A stretch of 64,000 nt of DNA from JAACFF01 sp963807975 (GCA_963807975.1 CAWEDV010000001.1:434001-498000); one strand, 5' to 3'. Counted from the first letter of the stretch, positions 44,901 through 53,477 are shown. Translations and numbers: made by a program. The notes: a model not told the origin generated them from the letters alone.

Positions 44901-45306
44901 CAACGGCCGTTTCCAAATCTGCCAACGATGACGCTGCTGCGGTGCCTGCTTCAAATTGGGTGATGTCAAGCTGAATACGGCCGGCCGGATTAACTTGGAT
45001 TGTCTTGCGGTCCGCCAGGATGAAAGGGATGACCTCGTCACCTGGGCCGCGCAGATTGGGAATCATCTGCCGTAAATGGTAGAGCGTATGGCGCAGGCTG
45101 CCCTGTGCAGATTTGGTCGGCAGCTCAGGCCAGAGCAAGGCCATCAAGGCCTCACGAGAATGAACCAGATCCCGTTCACAAACCAGGGCAACGAGCAAGG
45201 CCAGCACGGCCTTGGTGCGGAACCGGCTTAACGGCCTCTGACCATAAACAACCTTAACTGGCCCCAAAAAAGAAAGTGATAAATGAACCTTGTCCACGTT
45301 TAGCAT
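41977..45306 (-). CDS. SARP-type (BTAD) regulator with NB-ARC-like ATPase and TPR domains
   Basis: A 1109-residue AfsR-like protein. The N-terminal winged-helix domain (about 1-100) and BTAD domain (about 100-250) bind DNA. A STAND/NB-ARC ATPase follows, with Walker A VGQGGMGKTRL and the RILLVLDNFEHLLD Walker B. The C-terminal half is TPR-like helices. Such proteins are transcription activators switched on by an unknown signal through ATP binding. The start at 45306 gives the family N-terminus MLNVDKVHLSL; upstream in-frame codons lack a better site. Its first 400 nt and upstream region are duplicated at 49051-49500. Whether it controls neighbouring genes is not visible. Confidence 0.88.
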   Translation of the reverse strand: MLNVDKVHLSLSFLGPVKVVYGQRPLSRFRTKAVLALLVALVCERDLVHSREALMALLWPELPTKSAQGSLRHTLYHLRQMIPNLRGPGDEVIPFILADRKTIQVNPAGRIQLDITQFEAGTAAASSLADLETAVALYRDDFLTGFYLPGSPNFENWVQTRREGLRLRLLNGLARLADEQIKQANFAQAEALVRRQLDIDNLHEEAHLQLMMILARSGRRTAALSHYQSLRHLLQDELGIGPSSATEVLVDTIRDDSFSGEMRGDEQALKLDAPAQSPHNLPPQATPFIGRQSELTALDDLITDPQTRLVTIVGQGGMGKTRLSLAAAEYQLVQHSFPQGVFFVPLAGLNESERIVPAIAEAMQVQMERGEAQLLDYLRAKRILLVLDNFEHLLDGCDLVSRLLQAAPLLQILVTSRERLRLQWEQVYRIEGLSLVDMGDARALFVQAARRLHPNFQARGESLGTLDHICRLVEGMPLALELASAWVDLFTLEEIALEIQRNLDFLESDMRDMPVRHRSMQAVFETSWQQLEVKLQQVLAGLAVFRDGFTREAAASIIHASLSELAALVNKSLLSFDAHENRYHVHELLRQFSLARLTDKTVPDRHSAYYIDWFVQQLPNLSGPEYVQAKNGTDLEMNNIRAAINQAIHVGRTDDFKSVLDTFAFYYEIQNSPMDANIFYEYMRLELAADPKTSKRTLFWITARQVDILFALGHDTAAEQLWPEGQRLLADLALHQGDTRAERAFSYFIDGFRQYQKRPRQARQLLQQGYDLALEIDDRLLAAQALMASARAARNEGDLAAAEALLVDSIRLLQTLNYQIGVVACQFLQGELAGIAGRFEEAEKRLLAAIAVSRILPASDFSYGLAKLQTVYFFAGRFKEAGTLLAEEKLLHEESGYTWGLIRCHVCLGLSYLHEGRYEKAQEEGHIALRLSQQHGHLFFTCEALALLAQTQLAIGDYRLVKEYLEQSDRLCPSRPVGQQTYVAGNHLYWSMTEAALDFLPAARQHLQSELQSAVKRKDHLNMANVLAAAAYIEAVNNEAVSAVELYTLAQQHPFVANSCWFADVVEKRIKEASAVLSPDETAWAVAGGETMDMWETAGFLQGWTAELG

Positions 45307-45352
45307 TGTAAACGCAATGCCAACGATTTGTCCACACAGACGCCCACAGCCC
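44903..45352. repeat. 450-bp direct repeat, copy 1 (5' part of the BTAD regulator)
   Basis: This segment covers the promoter region and first 134 codons or so of the BTAD regulator. It is about 95 percent identical by eye, without net insertion or deletion, to 49051-49500, exactly 4148 nt further on and in the same orientation. Confidence 0.9.
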
Positions 45353-45471
45353 AAACTCAGCCGTCTTGACAACTGCCGTTTTTGGATCTATCCTGCCCCT
45401 ATGGGCAGAACGGTCGCCCGGCCTTTATAGCCGGCTGCGCTTTCGACCGCGGACGACAAAGGGAGCTGATC
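45307..45471. other. Divergent intergenic region
   Basis: The region between the BTAD regulator (minus) and the broken hydrolase (plus). The left part belongs to the 450-bp repeat; the right part holds a plus-strand promoter followed by a small inverted repeat. Confidence 0.5.
45366..45408 (+). promoter_or_regulatory. Promoter and inverted repeat before the broken SGNH hydrolase
   Basis: TTGACA at 45366-45371 and TATCCT at 45389-45394 are separated by 17 nt. Overlapping the -10 and start region is the inverted repeat CTGCCC-CTAT-GGGCAG (45393-45408), a possible operator. Confidence 0.45.
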
Positions 45472-45612
45472 ATGAAGAGTATCCTATGCTGCGGCAGTTC
45501 GAATACCTAGGGCGCAGTACCGGTGCACTTGTGGGAACATATCGAAAGGGTCAGCCCTGGCGAACGCTGGCCTGGCGTCCTGCAGCGCGAGCAGGGCCTT
45601 AATTTTGAAGTC
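45472..45612 (+). pseudogene. Decayed SGNH/GDSL hydrolase fragment
   Basis: From an ATG with GGGAG upstream the frame reads MKSILCCGSSNT, then TAG, then GAVPVHLWEHIERVSPGERW and PGVLQREQGLNFEVITEG, which is the N-terminus of SGNH esterases (block I GDSNTWG). The first TAG (45511-45513) stands where Trp is expected, the nucleophile region is GSSN, and a TGA follows. Downstream a different frame (to about 45833) may hold remnants of the rest (PLNLFFLG). The catalytic Asp/His block is not found, so the gene is dead. Confidence 0.6.
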
Positions 45613-45918
45613 ATTACCGAGGGCTGCAGGTGACAGCCGTGTTGACCGTCGGCCAGGAAGGAGGCAGCTGCTACGCCGGTCCCTTAAACCTGTTCTTTCT
45701 CGGCGCAGGCCACCTGATCCCGCTCTTTGAGGCGCTGATGATCGCTCGCCGCGATCCAACGCGCGATGCCGTGCGCTGGCCCTTGATGGGCGGGGCTTTT
45801 TGGGGGGATGGTTTCTTTTGGCTGCGGCTTTGAGGCGATGGTTATGTCGTTTGCGTGAGGGGAAGGGAGGGACAAGCTGGAAAACTTATCCTACGGGGGG
45901 ATGTTGAAGTAAGGAACG

Positions 45919-47706
45919 ATGAAGAAACTGCTTGTTATCGGTGGGGCCGCTTTCGATACGCTGCATCTCCGCGACCAGACTATGAACACCGTCGGCGGGG
46001 CCGGCATTTACACGGCTATGGCAGCGCGGCGTGCCGGAACGGCCGTCTCCATTTTTGGCGCACGCCCGGTGCCCTGCCCGGCACGGCTGGGGCCGGTCGC
46101 GGAGCGGCTGGACGAGTGGTTCGGTCCCGTTATCGCTCCGGAAGCGATGCTGCGCTTCGAGATTTCCTATCTTCAAGGCAAAACGGAGTATCTGCGTGCC
46201 GATCTGGCGGCCGACAAGCTCCTTACGCCGGCGCTGCTGCCGGCTGATTTGTCACCTTATGAAATGGTCCATGTGACCCCTGTCGGTGACACGAAAGTGC
46301 AGCGGCGCTTCATCCGCGCCTGCCGCGAGCGCAGCGCGCGACGGATCTCGGCCGGCACCTGTCTGTTTATCGCCACCGAGCAGGCGGAGCTGGTGCGGCT
46401 GGCCATCGCCGAGACGGATCTCTTCTTCCTAAATGAGCTGGAAGCCACAGCCGTTTTTGGCTCCGTCGAGGCGGCGCGCACCGCGCCGGGAAAACTGCTC
46501 TTCGTCACGCTGGGCGAGCAGGGCGCACAGGTCATCCAGGGCGAAACGATGACGCTGATTCCCGCCGTACCCGGCGCGTGCCTCGATCCGACCGGCGCGG
46601 GCGACACTTTCTGCGGCGCGACGCTGGCCTTTATGGTGGGGCATGATCATCCGATCATGGCCGCCCGGCGCGCGGCGGCGCTGGCGGCGGAGATGATCGG
46701 CCAGGTTGGCCCGGCGGCGCTGCTCGCCGAGGAAGCGCCGCCAGAGATCGCCGTGGACGGCCGTGTGCGAGTCAACGAGGAGCAGGTGCGCCGAATCGCG
46801 GCGCTGATCGCCACCCTCCCGGAGATGACCCCATTCTCCTTCATCAGTCCCGAACTGCCGGCGGCGGGCGATGCGCACGCCCTCGATTACTTCTTCGCCG
46901 CGACCTTGCAGCAGTTCAGCTTCTGGTCAGCAAAAGACAGCCGATATCACCTGCCGCTGATCGCTGCAACCGGCGGCGTCATGCTCAAGGGCTCCGACTA
47001 CCTATGGGAAGCATACCGGCGCGGGCTGGCCCAGGATCCCGCCTTCTGTTCACCGCAGCGCCAGGCCAATCTCAGCCGGGGTGAGATGGCGCGGCTTTTC
47101 CGCGCCGATGACGGGACGAATCCCATGCCGGCGCTGGATCTGCATCTGCAGATGGCGCGCAGTTACGGCCGTGACATGGCCGCGCTCAAGCTCACGCCGC
47201 GGCGGGTGCTGGACATGGCCCTGGATTCGGCTGAACCGCTGCAGACCTTCATCGAACAGCTCGATCAGATAGGGGGCTACAAAGAAGATCCGCTGCGCAA
47301 GAAGAGCAGCCTGTTGGCGATGATCCTCAACCAGCGCCCAGAAGAGTTCCTGCCCCTGCGCCGTGACGAAGAGATAGCGCCCGTGGTTGATTACCATGCC
47401 CTCCGCTCCTGCCTGCGCATTGGACTGGTCGATATCATGGACGAAGAATTGGTGGCGAAAATACGCGGCAGGGAGATCGTCTCCACCGAGGAAGAATGGG
47501 CCGTGCGCTATGCCGCCTATCTCGCCTATCTAGCGCTGGTTACCGAGTCCGGCAAGAGCACTGGTGCTGTCGACTGGTTTCTCTTCAGCGCCCGCAAGCG
47601 CTGCCCGGAGATAACGGAGCCCGAATGCGCCGTCTGCCCTGTGGACGGGGTCTGTGCCAAGCGCAAGGCGCTCTTCCAGCCAGTAATGCGCACATCCTTT
47701 TATTAG
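45919..47706 (+). CDS. PfkB-family kinase fused to a Qng1 (DUF2419)/DNA-glycosylase-like domain
   Basis: A 595-residue two-domain protein. Residues 1-285 are a PfkB/ribokinase-type nucleoside or sugar kinase, with GGAGIYTAMAARRAG and the catalytic DPTGAGD (223-229, Asp229). Residues about 300-595 resemble the queuosine 5'-phosphate glycosidase family: ALDYFFAATLQQFSFW, the LRKKSSLLAMIL segment and VVDYHALRSCLRIGLVDI. They end in a cysteine cluster C562-x7-C570-x2-C573-x5-C579, like the [4Fe-4S] loop of endonuclease III relatives. In queuosine salvage a PfkB-type kinase (QueK) makes the 5'-phosphate and Qng1 releases queuine; the fusion would join both steps. The kinase assignment is firm; the C-terminal one is by pattern memory only. 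A weak AAGGAACG site precedes the ATG. Confidence 0.7.
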   Translation: MKKLLVIGGAAFDTLHLRDQTMNTVGGAGIYTAMAARRAGTAVSIFGARPVPCPARLGPVAERLDEWFGPVIAPEAMLRFEISYLQGKTEYLRADLAADKLLTPALLPADLSPYEMVHVTPVGDTKVQRRFIRACRERSARRISAGTCLFIATEQAELVRLAIAETDLFFLNELEATAVFGSVEAARTAPGKLLFVTLGEQGAQVIQGETMTLIPAVPGACLDPTGAGDTFCGATLAFMVGHDHPIMAARRAAALAAEMIGQVGPAALLAEEAPPEIAVDGRVRVNEEQVRRIAALIATLPEMTPFSFISPELPAAGDAHALDYFFAATLQQFSFWSAKDSRYHLPLIAATGGVMLKGSDYLWEAYRRGLAQDPAFCSPQRQANLSRGEMARLFRADDGTNPMPALDLHLQMARSYGRDMAALKLTPRRVLDMALDSAEPLQTFIEQLDQIGGYKEDPLRKKSSLLAMILNQRPEEFLPLRRDEEIAPVVDYHALRSCLRIGLVDIMDEELVAKIRGREIVSTEEEWAVRYAAYLAYLALVTESGKSTGAVDWFLFSARKRCPEITEPECAVCPVDGVCAKRKALFQPVMRTSFY

Positions 47707-48295
47707 GCGCGCCGCTGCCGGATACTGAGTAGCGCATCTTCAGATGGACCCCATTCCCATACAAAGATGTAAAATACACAAGAGATGTTTGGCTGACTAC
47801 GTGAGCACATAAGACAGCTTTCCGGCATAGGGGATCATGTTCAGCGCCAAGACAATCCTGCGTGAATCGACCGGCAGCAAGTGGACATTGTCAACCGTCA
47901 AGTCAGCCTGAATCGAAAGGCGATGAGCAGCACACTTGCACCGTAAAAGGAATACCGGCAGCGGTCGCAGCTCGCGGTGTATTGACCCTGGTCCCCATGT
48001 TCGCCGACCATACCGGATGGGGCTGGAGGCTCTTCTTGGGCATTATCAGAATCGTGGCCGGCTTTTAATTCGTCGGCCATCCCATTGCTGCCGGCATTGC
48101 GCTGCCAGCGTAAAGCGAAACTTTAAACTGCCGTGGCCGCGCCTGTCTGGGCGCGGTCTTTGATAAAGCCGCCAAATTTCCCTGTGCGCCAAGGCAAACG
48201 CCTTTGAGCCAGAAATTTGGCAGATTTTGCTGTTCGATCGTGGAATGTCCCGGTTGTAAACCGGACGTTTGTACATATAAGGCGGCTTGTGCCAA
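47707..48295. other. Decayed region with a possible HdeD/DUF308 remnant
   Basis: No intact gene. Around 47970-48075 one frame reads RGVLTLVPMFADHTGWGWRL followed by FLGIIRIVAGF, which looks like the first helices of a DUF308/HdeD membrane protein before stops. A GC-rich hairpin (CCGCGCC at 48137-48143 with GGCGCGG at 48150-48156, followed by TCTTTG) may end the kinase-fusion transcript. Confidence 0.35.
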
Positions 48296-48967
48296 CTACA
48301 AGCCGCTTTTTTCTTTACTTAAGGTCATCCAACGGGAATACCCAATGCCCACCAGGAGTAAAAGCGCCGCGGTCAGCCCGGCCACGATTCCCGCTCGCTT
48401 CACCTGCCAGTTCGCTTCCTCCGCTGTCGAACCGCGATCGATAAGCGTCCACTTCAATAACGTTCCGCCATCAACGACCGGCAGGGGCATCAGGCTGCCG
48501 GCGAACAAGAAGCCGTGGCTGGCGCAGGCGATATCGGCCAATTCACGCCCCGCCGTACCCTGCTTCGTGGCACAGCGCAGAATCAGGCTCAGCAAGAAGC
48601 CCAGCCCACTGAAGATGGGCCCGCCAATGGCGCGCATGCGGTGGGCATCAGGCGAGACATCGTCGTCGAAATAGATGGTGCGCGGCATGTCCGCGGCGAG
48701 CCTGATCTCATCCATTGGCGCGCCGGCCAGCCTGGCGCTGATGGTATGGGCCAGGGCGTGGCCGACATCGGCCGTAATCGGGATGGGCAGCGCCGCCGTT
48801 CCCAGCAGCAGGCAGTCAGACCAGCACCGCTCCGGCCCGCGCCGTTTGGCAAGCCAGATCAAAGCCGGCCAGCTGCTGAGCCACATCGGCCAGAATGAGC
48901 GGCGCGCTTTGACCGGCACTCCGTTGGCGAAAAAAAGTATCCTGGCATCTTCCCAATCTTCTTTCAT
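48296..48967 (-). CDS. Membrane protein resembling an M50 site-2 protease, catalytic Glu missing
   Basis: A 223-residue multi-pass protein with VGHALAH (H70, H74) in a membrane segment and PLPVVDGG near the C-terminal helices, the two landmarks of M50 metalloproteases. The usual HExxH is HALAH here, so the catalytic glutamate is replaced by Ala and proteolysis is unlikely. The start at 48967 has GGAGGAG upstream; the longer frame runs into the duplicated segment and is rejected. It may be a decayed or repurposed homologue. Confidence 0.6.
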   Translation of the reverse strand: MKEDWEDARILFFANGVPVKARRSFWPMWLSSWPALIWLAKRRGPERCWSDCLLLGTAALPIPITADVGHALAHTISARLAGAPMDEIRLAADMPRTIYFDDDVSPDAHRMRAIGGPIFSGLGFLLSLILRCATKQGTAGRELADIACASHGFLFAGSLMPLPVVDGGTLLKWTLIDRGSTAEEANWQVKRAGIVAGLTAALLLLVGIGYSRWMTLSKEKSGL

Positions 48968-49050
48968 GGCTGCTCCTCCAAATATGCAGCTCCTTAAGCT
49001 GCTTGCGGAAACCGGCACCTGAGGATGCCTACTAAAAGGCTGCCGGGGTG

Positions 49051-49454
49051 ACGGCCGTTTCCAAATCTGCCAACGATGACGCTGCTGCGGTGCCTGCTTC
49101 AAATTGGGTGATGTCAAACTGAATACCGCCGGCCGGATTAACTTGGATTGTCTTGCGGTCCGCCAGGATGAAAGGGATGGCCTCGTCACCTGGGCCGCGC
49201 AGATTGGGAATCATCTGCCGTAAATGGGAGTGCGCATGGCGCAGGCCGCCCTGCGCAGATTTGGTCGGCAGCTCAGGCCAGAGCAAGGCCATCAAGACCG
49301 CACGGGAATGAACCAGATCCCGTTCACAAACCAGGGCAATGAGTAAGGCCAGCACGGCCTTGGTGCGAAACCGGCTTAACGGCCTCTGACCATAAACAAC
49401 CTAAACTGACCCCAAAAAAGAAAATGATAAATGAACCTTGTCCACGTTTAGCAT
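49051..49454 (-). pseudogene. Truncated copy of the BTAD regulator gene
   Basis: The translation matches residues 1 to about 134 of the protein encoded at 41977-45306 but has TAG in place of the AAG codon about 18 codons after the start (the GPVKVVYG segment). It ends where homology stops, with a few unrelated codons (TPAAF) beyond. No BTAD C-terminus, ATPase or TPR part remains. Confidence 0.85.
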
Positions 49455-49500
49455 TGTAAACGCAATGCCAACGATTTGTCCACACAGACGCCCACAGCCC
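49051..49500. repeat. 450-bp direct repeat, copy 2
   Basis: A near-identical copy of 44903-45352 in the same orientation. It carries the regulator's upstream region and the first 134 codons or so, then stops abruptly. Copy 2 has diverged and contains a stop codon. Confidence 0.9.
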
Positions 49501-49552
49501 GTCTACGACCGCCTGTCACACTGGTTACAAGTGACGCTAAAGGACGGCAAAG

Positions 49553-50305
49553 ATGAAGCAATTATTGTGTGGCCTTGTGCTGGTGGGATTGCTGGCAGGA
49601 TTCATTAAAGACAGAGGCCGCTGCCGGCAGCCGTGGCCCTGGCAGGAAGAGGCATGTGCGGCAAGAGAAGAAGCGATTCTAAATGCGACCGTGCGCATTG
49701 TTTTCCATGGTTCAATTGAACGAGAAGATGGCTATGATACAAGAGAAATCAAAGGGACAATCAGCCACGCCACGGTCATTGATGGTCGCTACCTGCTTAC
49801 CCACAATCATTTTGGCATCCCTCTGTCGCAGATACAGACATACAATCGCTATGCCCAATGCAGCTTTTCAGGCCTTTCTGTTTATCGGCTGGATGGTTCG
49901 CTGGTCGTAGATCATGGTCCACTCGAGTCCTTTGTGGTCGTCAGTGAACGTGGAGAAACGGTCGTACTCGATTTTGGCGAAGTTGCAGGAGAGGGTTTTT
50001 TTACCCATGCCTCTGTTAACTCGGCGGCAGTTGCCAGGGCCGGCAGCACTCGTTTGACACCAGGAACAGAAGTGGCCTTGATAGATTGGGATGGAGACGG
50101 GCATACGGAAGTTGTTTGGGCTCAAGTGCAATCAGTTTATGAAGACAAGGGACTGCCGCTCATGCGCATCGATCGTTTTGTTGAGCTTGGCGCTTCCGGT
50201 GGGGGTGTGTTTTTGGACGACCAGCATATTGGCAATACATGGGCTCGGGTCACTGAAGCTAATCTTATTAGAAAACAACATACGCGCGTTGCCCTCAACG
50301 CCTAG
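49553..50305 (+). CDS. Trypsin-like serine protease-type protein (chymotrypsin fold)
   Basis: A 250-residue protein with a short N-terminal signal or membrane segment (LLCGLVLVGLLAGF). The core has YLLTHNHFG (His84/His86, in the place of TAAHC) and LGASGGGVF (Ser215, in the place of GDSGG), followed by IGNTW. It is recognisably trypsin-like although the residue before Ser is Ala. The acid is probably within the DGSLVVDHGPLE region. A related gene lies at 55415. AAAGGACGG precedes the ATG. It is probably exported; the substrate is unknown. Confidence 0.65.
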   Translation: MKQLLCGLVLVGLLAGFIKDRGRCRQPWPWQEEACAAREEAILNATVRIVFHGSIEREDGYDTREIKGTISHATVIDGRYLLTHNHFGIPLSQIQTYNRYAQCSFSGLSVYRLDGSLVVDHGPLESFVVVSERGETVVLDFGEVAGEGFFTHASVNSAAVARAGSTRLTPGTEVALIDWDGDGHTEVVWAQVQSVYEDKGLPLMRIDRFVELGASGGGVFLDDQHIGNTWARVTEANLIRKQHTRVALNA

Positions 50306-50792
50306 ATTTGAGACCCGGTACCGGCCGTCATCGGCAGTTTTACCGTTTAGTTTGCCGGGTAGATTAGGGTTCCAGCGCTGGACCCATACACTTGATGGCC
50401 TGCTCCTGATAGATCTCCCTGGACACTGTCTGAAAAATGGGTTTACCGTTCAAAATGATTGGTTCTCGCCAACCTTCGCAACAGAAGCGAGACATTGCCA
50501 GATAAATCAGCGGCTCGCTGGTGTCAGGCAGTTCTTCATAATCTTTGCTCTGACGACGATAGTTGTTCAACCAGCGAAAGGTTCGTTCCACCACAGAACG
50601 GCGAGGCAGAACGTGAGAGTCCTTGCTGTCATCAGCTCCCTCAGCCCCCTTGCCAACTGTCTCCTGTCCATCGCCGGCGCCATCGCCATTCCTTCCCGCA
50701 GCGGAGCCACCCACACCGAACTTAATGAGCTGGTTGGCATGTTGTCACGACAGACAATTGGTCTTTTTACAAAGCTCCCCACCGGTCTGGCT
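50306..50792. other. Degenerate region with an IS5 remnant
   Basis: No intact gene. The middle holds a transposase C-terminal fragment (50484-50615, minus). The flanking 170 nt on either side give only short unassignable frames, and no terminal inverted repeats were found by eye. Confidence 0.5.
50484..50615 (-). mobile_element. C-terminal remnant of an IS5-family transposase
   Basis: The minus-strand frame reads LPRRSVVERTFRWLNNYRR and then QSKDYEELPDTSEPLIYLAM, the signature C-terminal block of IS5/IS427-type DDE transposases, including the catalytic Glu in VERTF and the Y-x2-R-x5-Y spacing. The rest of the transposase is gone, so the element is dead. Confidence 0.8.
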
Positions 50793-53477
50793 CTAGCTGC
50801 AGCTTTCTATAATCTGGGCCGTCTGCTCCACCTCAGCCGCCATCTGCAGCCGCTCAAAACATTCGCGAGCCGTCCCTAGCTTCTCAAGCCCCTCTGACAC
50901 CTTCTGCTCCTGGCACAACACCTGCCCATAAATGCGGTACAGGTAAGCGCCGATGAACTCATCTCGTGACTGCGCCGCCGCCCTGATCCCCGACTGAAAA
51001 ACATACTCCGCATCCGCCACCCTATCCTGTCTATACCGCACCTGCCCTAGCGTATAGCACGCATACGGCTGTACCCGTGGATTTTCAGATTGGATCGCGC
51101 GCAATGCGAATTGCTCGGCCAGTTCCAGTTGTCCAGTCTCGTAGTACGCCTCGGCCAGATTGCTGCTGACATAGGCAATTCTCGGTTCATGGCTAATATT
51201 TTCGAAAAAGCGTAGAGCCGCTGCCAATGGCTCTATCGCCTCCTCAAACCGGCCCTCATTGAGATAAAACCCAGCGAGCTCCGCTCGAATATGCTCCAAG
51301 CTCAAGCGATCGCCAGTGCGCTCAAAATAAGCCATCGCATCTTGCGCATATATCCTTGCCTGCTCAAAATCCCCATGGTTTCCGGCAGCAATAGCCAGAA
51401 ACTGATCGCTCAACCCCACCCGCAAATCATCGCCAGCCGCCGCTGCAATGTGGCGCGCCGCCTTCAAATGATCTTGGGCCTGCGAGAACCGCCCTTGCGC
51501 CGATTCAATCAACGCCTTAAGTCGCTCGATCTCGAACTGCGCCAACCTCGTTTCACGCTCGGCCAAATCTATGTCTGCCCGCTCAATATACATCTGGCCT
51601 CGCTTGCGGTGCAGCAAGACAATCTGGCTGGACAATTCGCCAAGCACTGAGATAGCTTCATCATACTCAGCAAGTGCGCCGTCAATATCGCCGCGGATAA
51701 GCTTGGCTTGTGCCCACTGCTCCATCGCCTCGGCTGTTATCTTCTCGTCCAGATGCCAGCTGTAGCTGTCTATGTCCTCCAAAACTTTAGCCGCATCGCC
51801 ATGCAGTAAGCTAAGCCGATCGCGGATGACTTTCAGTTTTTTAGCAGCAGACTCTTTCAGTCCAGGGGGTTTGGCCTCTCTGAATAAGGAGTATGCCGCG
51901 CCCGCCTTGCCTTGCTCAATTTCCACGGCCTGTCGTTCGTACCATAAATTGACCGCAGCCTCGTACTCTTCTGCCTGCCAGAGATGATATGCCGCCTCAG
52001 TATACTGCCCGCGCTCCGCGCGCAGAAGAGCGCCCTCCTGGTGCATAATCGGCCGCTGCTGGGGCGGCAGTTCATCATAGACCAGCTCTCGGAAAAGCGG
52101 CAGGAGCGACACGCCACCGCTTGCGTCGAACTTCACTAATCTGCGTTCATTTAGTTTTTCTAGCGCCGCCTGTCCCTGCCACACATCGCGCGGCGCCATC
52201 GATCGAAAGATCGAAAGAGCCATGAGTAGCTGCTTTTCGCCTTTGTCAAGTCGTTTCCACAGCCGGCTGAAAAGCGGCTTGATCGCCGGCGTTCGTCCAA
52301 GGGTAAGATCCGCCGCTGCATCCACACTTTGCTGCAGCGCAATGTACAGTTCCAGGAATCGCGGGTTGCCGCCAGTATGCCTATGAATTTCTTCAATGCT
52401 CACATACGTTTGCACGCCCGCGTTGTGCAGCATTTTCGCCGTGTCTTCCCGGGTAAGCGGCTGCAGTTCTTCGTGCAGTTCCGTGTCGATCAGGCCTCGT
52501 TGGCCAATAAGCAGCAAGGGTGCCAAATCTCGCAGGCTTTCCAGCAGTTCGAGTATCTGCTTGTGCACCCCATGCCGCGGCTGCGCGCTTTCCGTATGTA
52601 ATAGATCGACCTCATCAAAGCAAAGCAGCACAGGCAGCCTGCTGGCGCAGGCCAGATCCTCACGCAGAAAGCCGGTCAACAGTTCCAGGTTGTCCAGAAT
52701 CGTCTCATTGGCCATGAGCTGCAGCCACAAATTGGTGCACCCTTGCTGCTGTAAGAAATGGGCCAGGCTGAAAACAACGCCGGCCAGATCATCTGTCAGA
52801 CCAGGCCGGAAGGTGTACCAAAAAAATGCGCTGGATGGCCATTGTTGGGCAATATGCGCCCCAAGCGATGTCTTGCCAATGCCCGCCTGCCCGGTTAGCG
52901 TTATTGAACGGCCGTGTCCCAGATCCGCCGCACATTGCTCGACTACTCGCTCACGACCGATCAGAACGGGCGGAAGCGGACATTCCAGTCGCAGGCTGGG
53001 ACGCGTCACCCGCAGCAGCGCTTCCGCTAATTTCTCGCGCGCCATTTGCAGGTGCACAAAGAAACGCGTGGCGCTGACATTGAGCAAATCATACATCGCC
53101 CCAACCGTATTGGGCGCGCTGCTTGGCCGAAAGTAACGCCGTAAATACCGTAGATCAAGCAGCAGGAAGAGATAGCGTGGGCCATACAGCTCCTCTGCCC
53201 TTTCCTCATCAACCAGCCTTAACAGCCCGTTTCGCGATTGTGGCAGTTCGCCAAGCCACAAGGAGTCCGCCGCCTGTTCGATCGCCCGCTGCAAACCCTC
53301 TCCGCGACCAACCGCCGATTCCGGCTGCTGCACTTGCTGCAAGAGAGTCCCCAGGAAATAGGGTGTAGCCAGAGCAGAGTGCTGCCCCAGCCACAACGGA
53401 TCTTGGAAATGCTTTAAAGCATAGCTCACAGTCCCTGTAAACTGTTCTTCTGGTTTAGTGGTCAGCCTTTGCATCAT
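50793..53477 (-). CDS. STAND-type ATPase with TPR repeats
   Basis: An 894-residue protein. The N-terminal 160 residues are helical with no clear domain. A P-loop ATPase follows (about 170-420) with Walker A TGQAGIGKTSL and Walker B VLLCFDEVDLL. About 400 residues of TPR-like helices come after (for example QWAQAKLIRGDIDGALAEYD and ELAGFYLNEGRFEEAIEPL). The build is that of MalT/GerE-like signal-transduction ATPases without a recognisable DNA-binding domain. The start at 53477 (two ATGs in a row) replaces a TTG upstream. The target is unknown. Confidence 0.8.
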   Translation of the reverse strand: MMQRLTTKPEEQFTGTVSYALKHFQDPLWLGQHSALATPYFLGTLLQQVQQPESAVGRGEGLQRAIEQAADSLWLGELPQSRNGLLRLVDEERAEELYGPRYLFLLLDLRYLRRYFRPSSAPNTVGAMYDLLNVSATRFFVHLQMAREKLAEALLRVTRPSLRLECPLPPVLIGRERVVEQCAADLGHGRSITLTGQAGIGKTSLGAHIAQQWPSSAFFWYTFRPGLTDDLAGVVFSLAHFLQQQGCTNLWLQLMANETILDNLELLTGFLREDLACASRLPVLLCFDEVDLLHTESAQPRHGVHKQILELLESLRDLAPLLLIGQRGLIDTELHEELQPLTREDTAKMLHNAGVQTYVSIEEIHRHTGGNPRFLELYIALQQSVDAAADLTLGRTPAIKPLFSRLWKRLDKGEKQLLMALSIFRSMAPRDVWQGQAALEKLNERRLVKFDASGGVSLLPLFRELVYDELPPQQRPIMHQEGALLRAERGQYTEAAYHLWQAEEYEAAVNLWYERQAVEIEQGKAGAAYSLFREAKPPGLKESAAKKLKVIRDRLSLLHGDAAKVLEDIDSYSWHLDEKITAEAMEQWAQAKLIRGDIDGALAEYDEAISVLGELSSQIVLLHRKRGQMYIERADIDLAERETRLAQFEIERLKALIESAQGRFSQAQDHLKAARHIAAAAGDDLRVGLSDQFLAIAAGNHGDFEQARIYAQDAMAYFERTGDRLSLEHIRAELAGFYLNEGRFEEAIEPLAAALRFFENISHEPRIAYVSSNLAEAYYETGQLELAEQFALRAIQSENPRVQPYACYTLGQVRYRQDRVADAEYVFQSGIRAAAQSRDEFIGAYLYRIYGQVLCQEQKVSEGLEKLGTARECFERLQMAAEVEQTAQIIESCS

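Noticed and set aside
48968..49189. N-terminal extension of the M50-like gene
   Set aside because: It reads into the duplicated BTAD segment out of frame; the ATG at 48967 has a strong GGAGGAG site.
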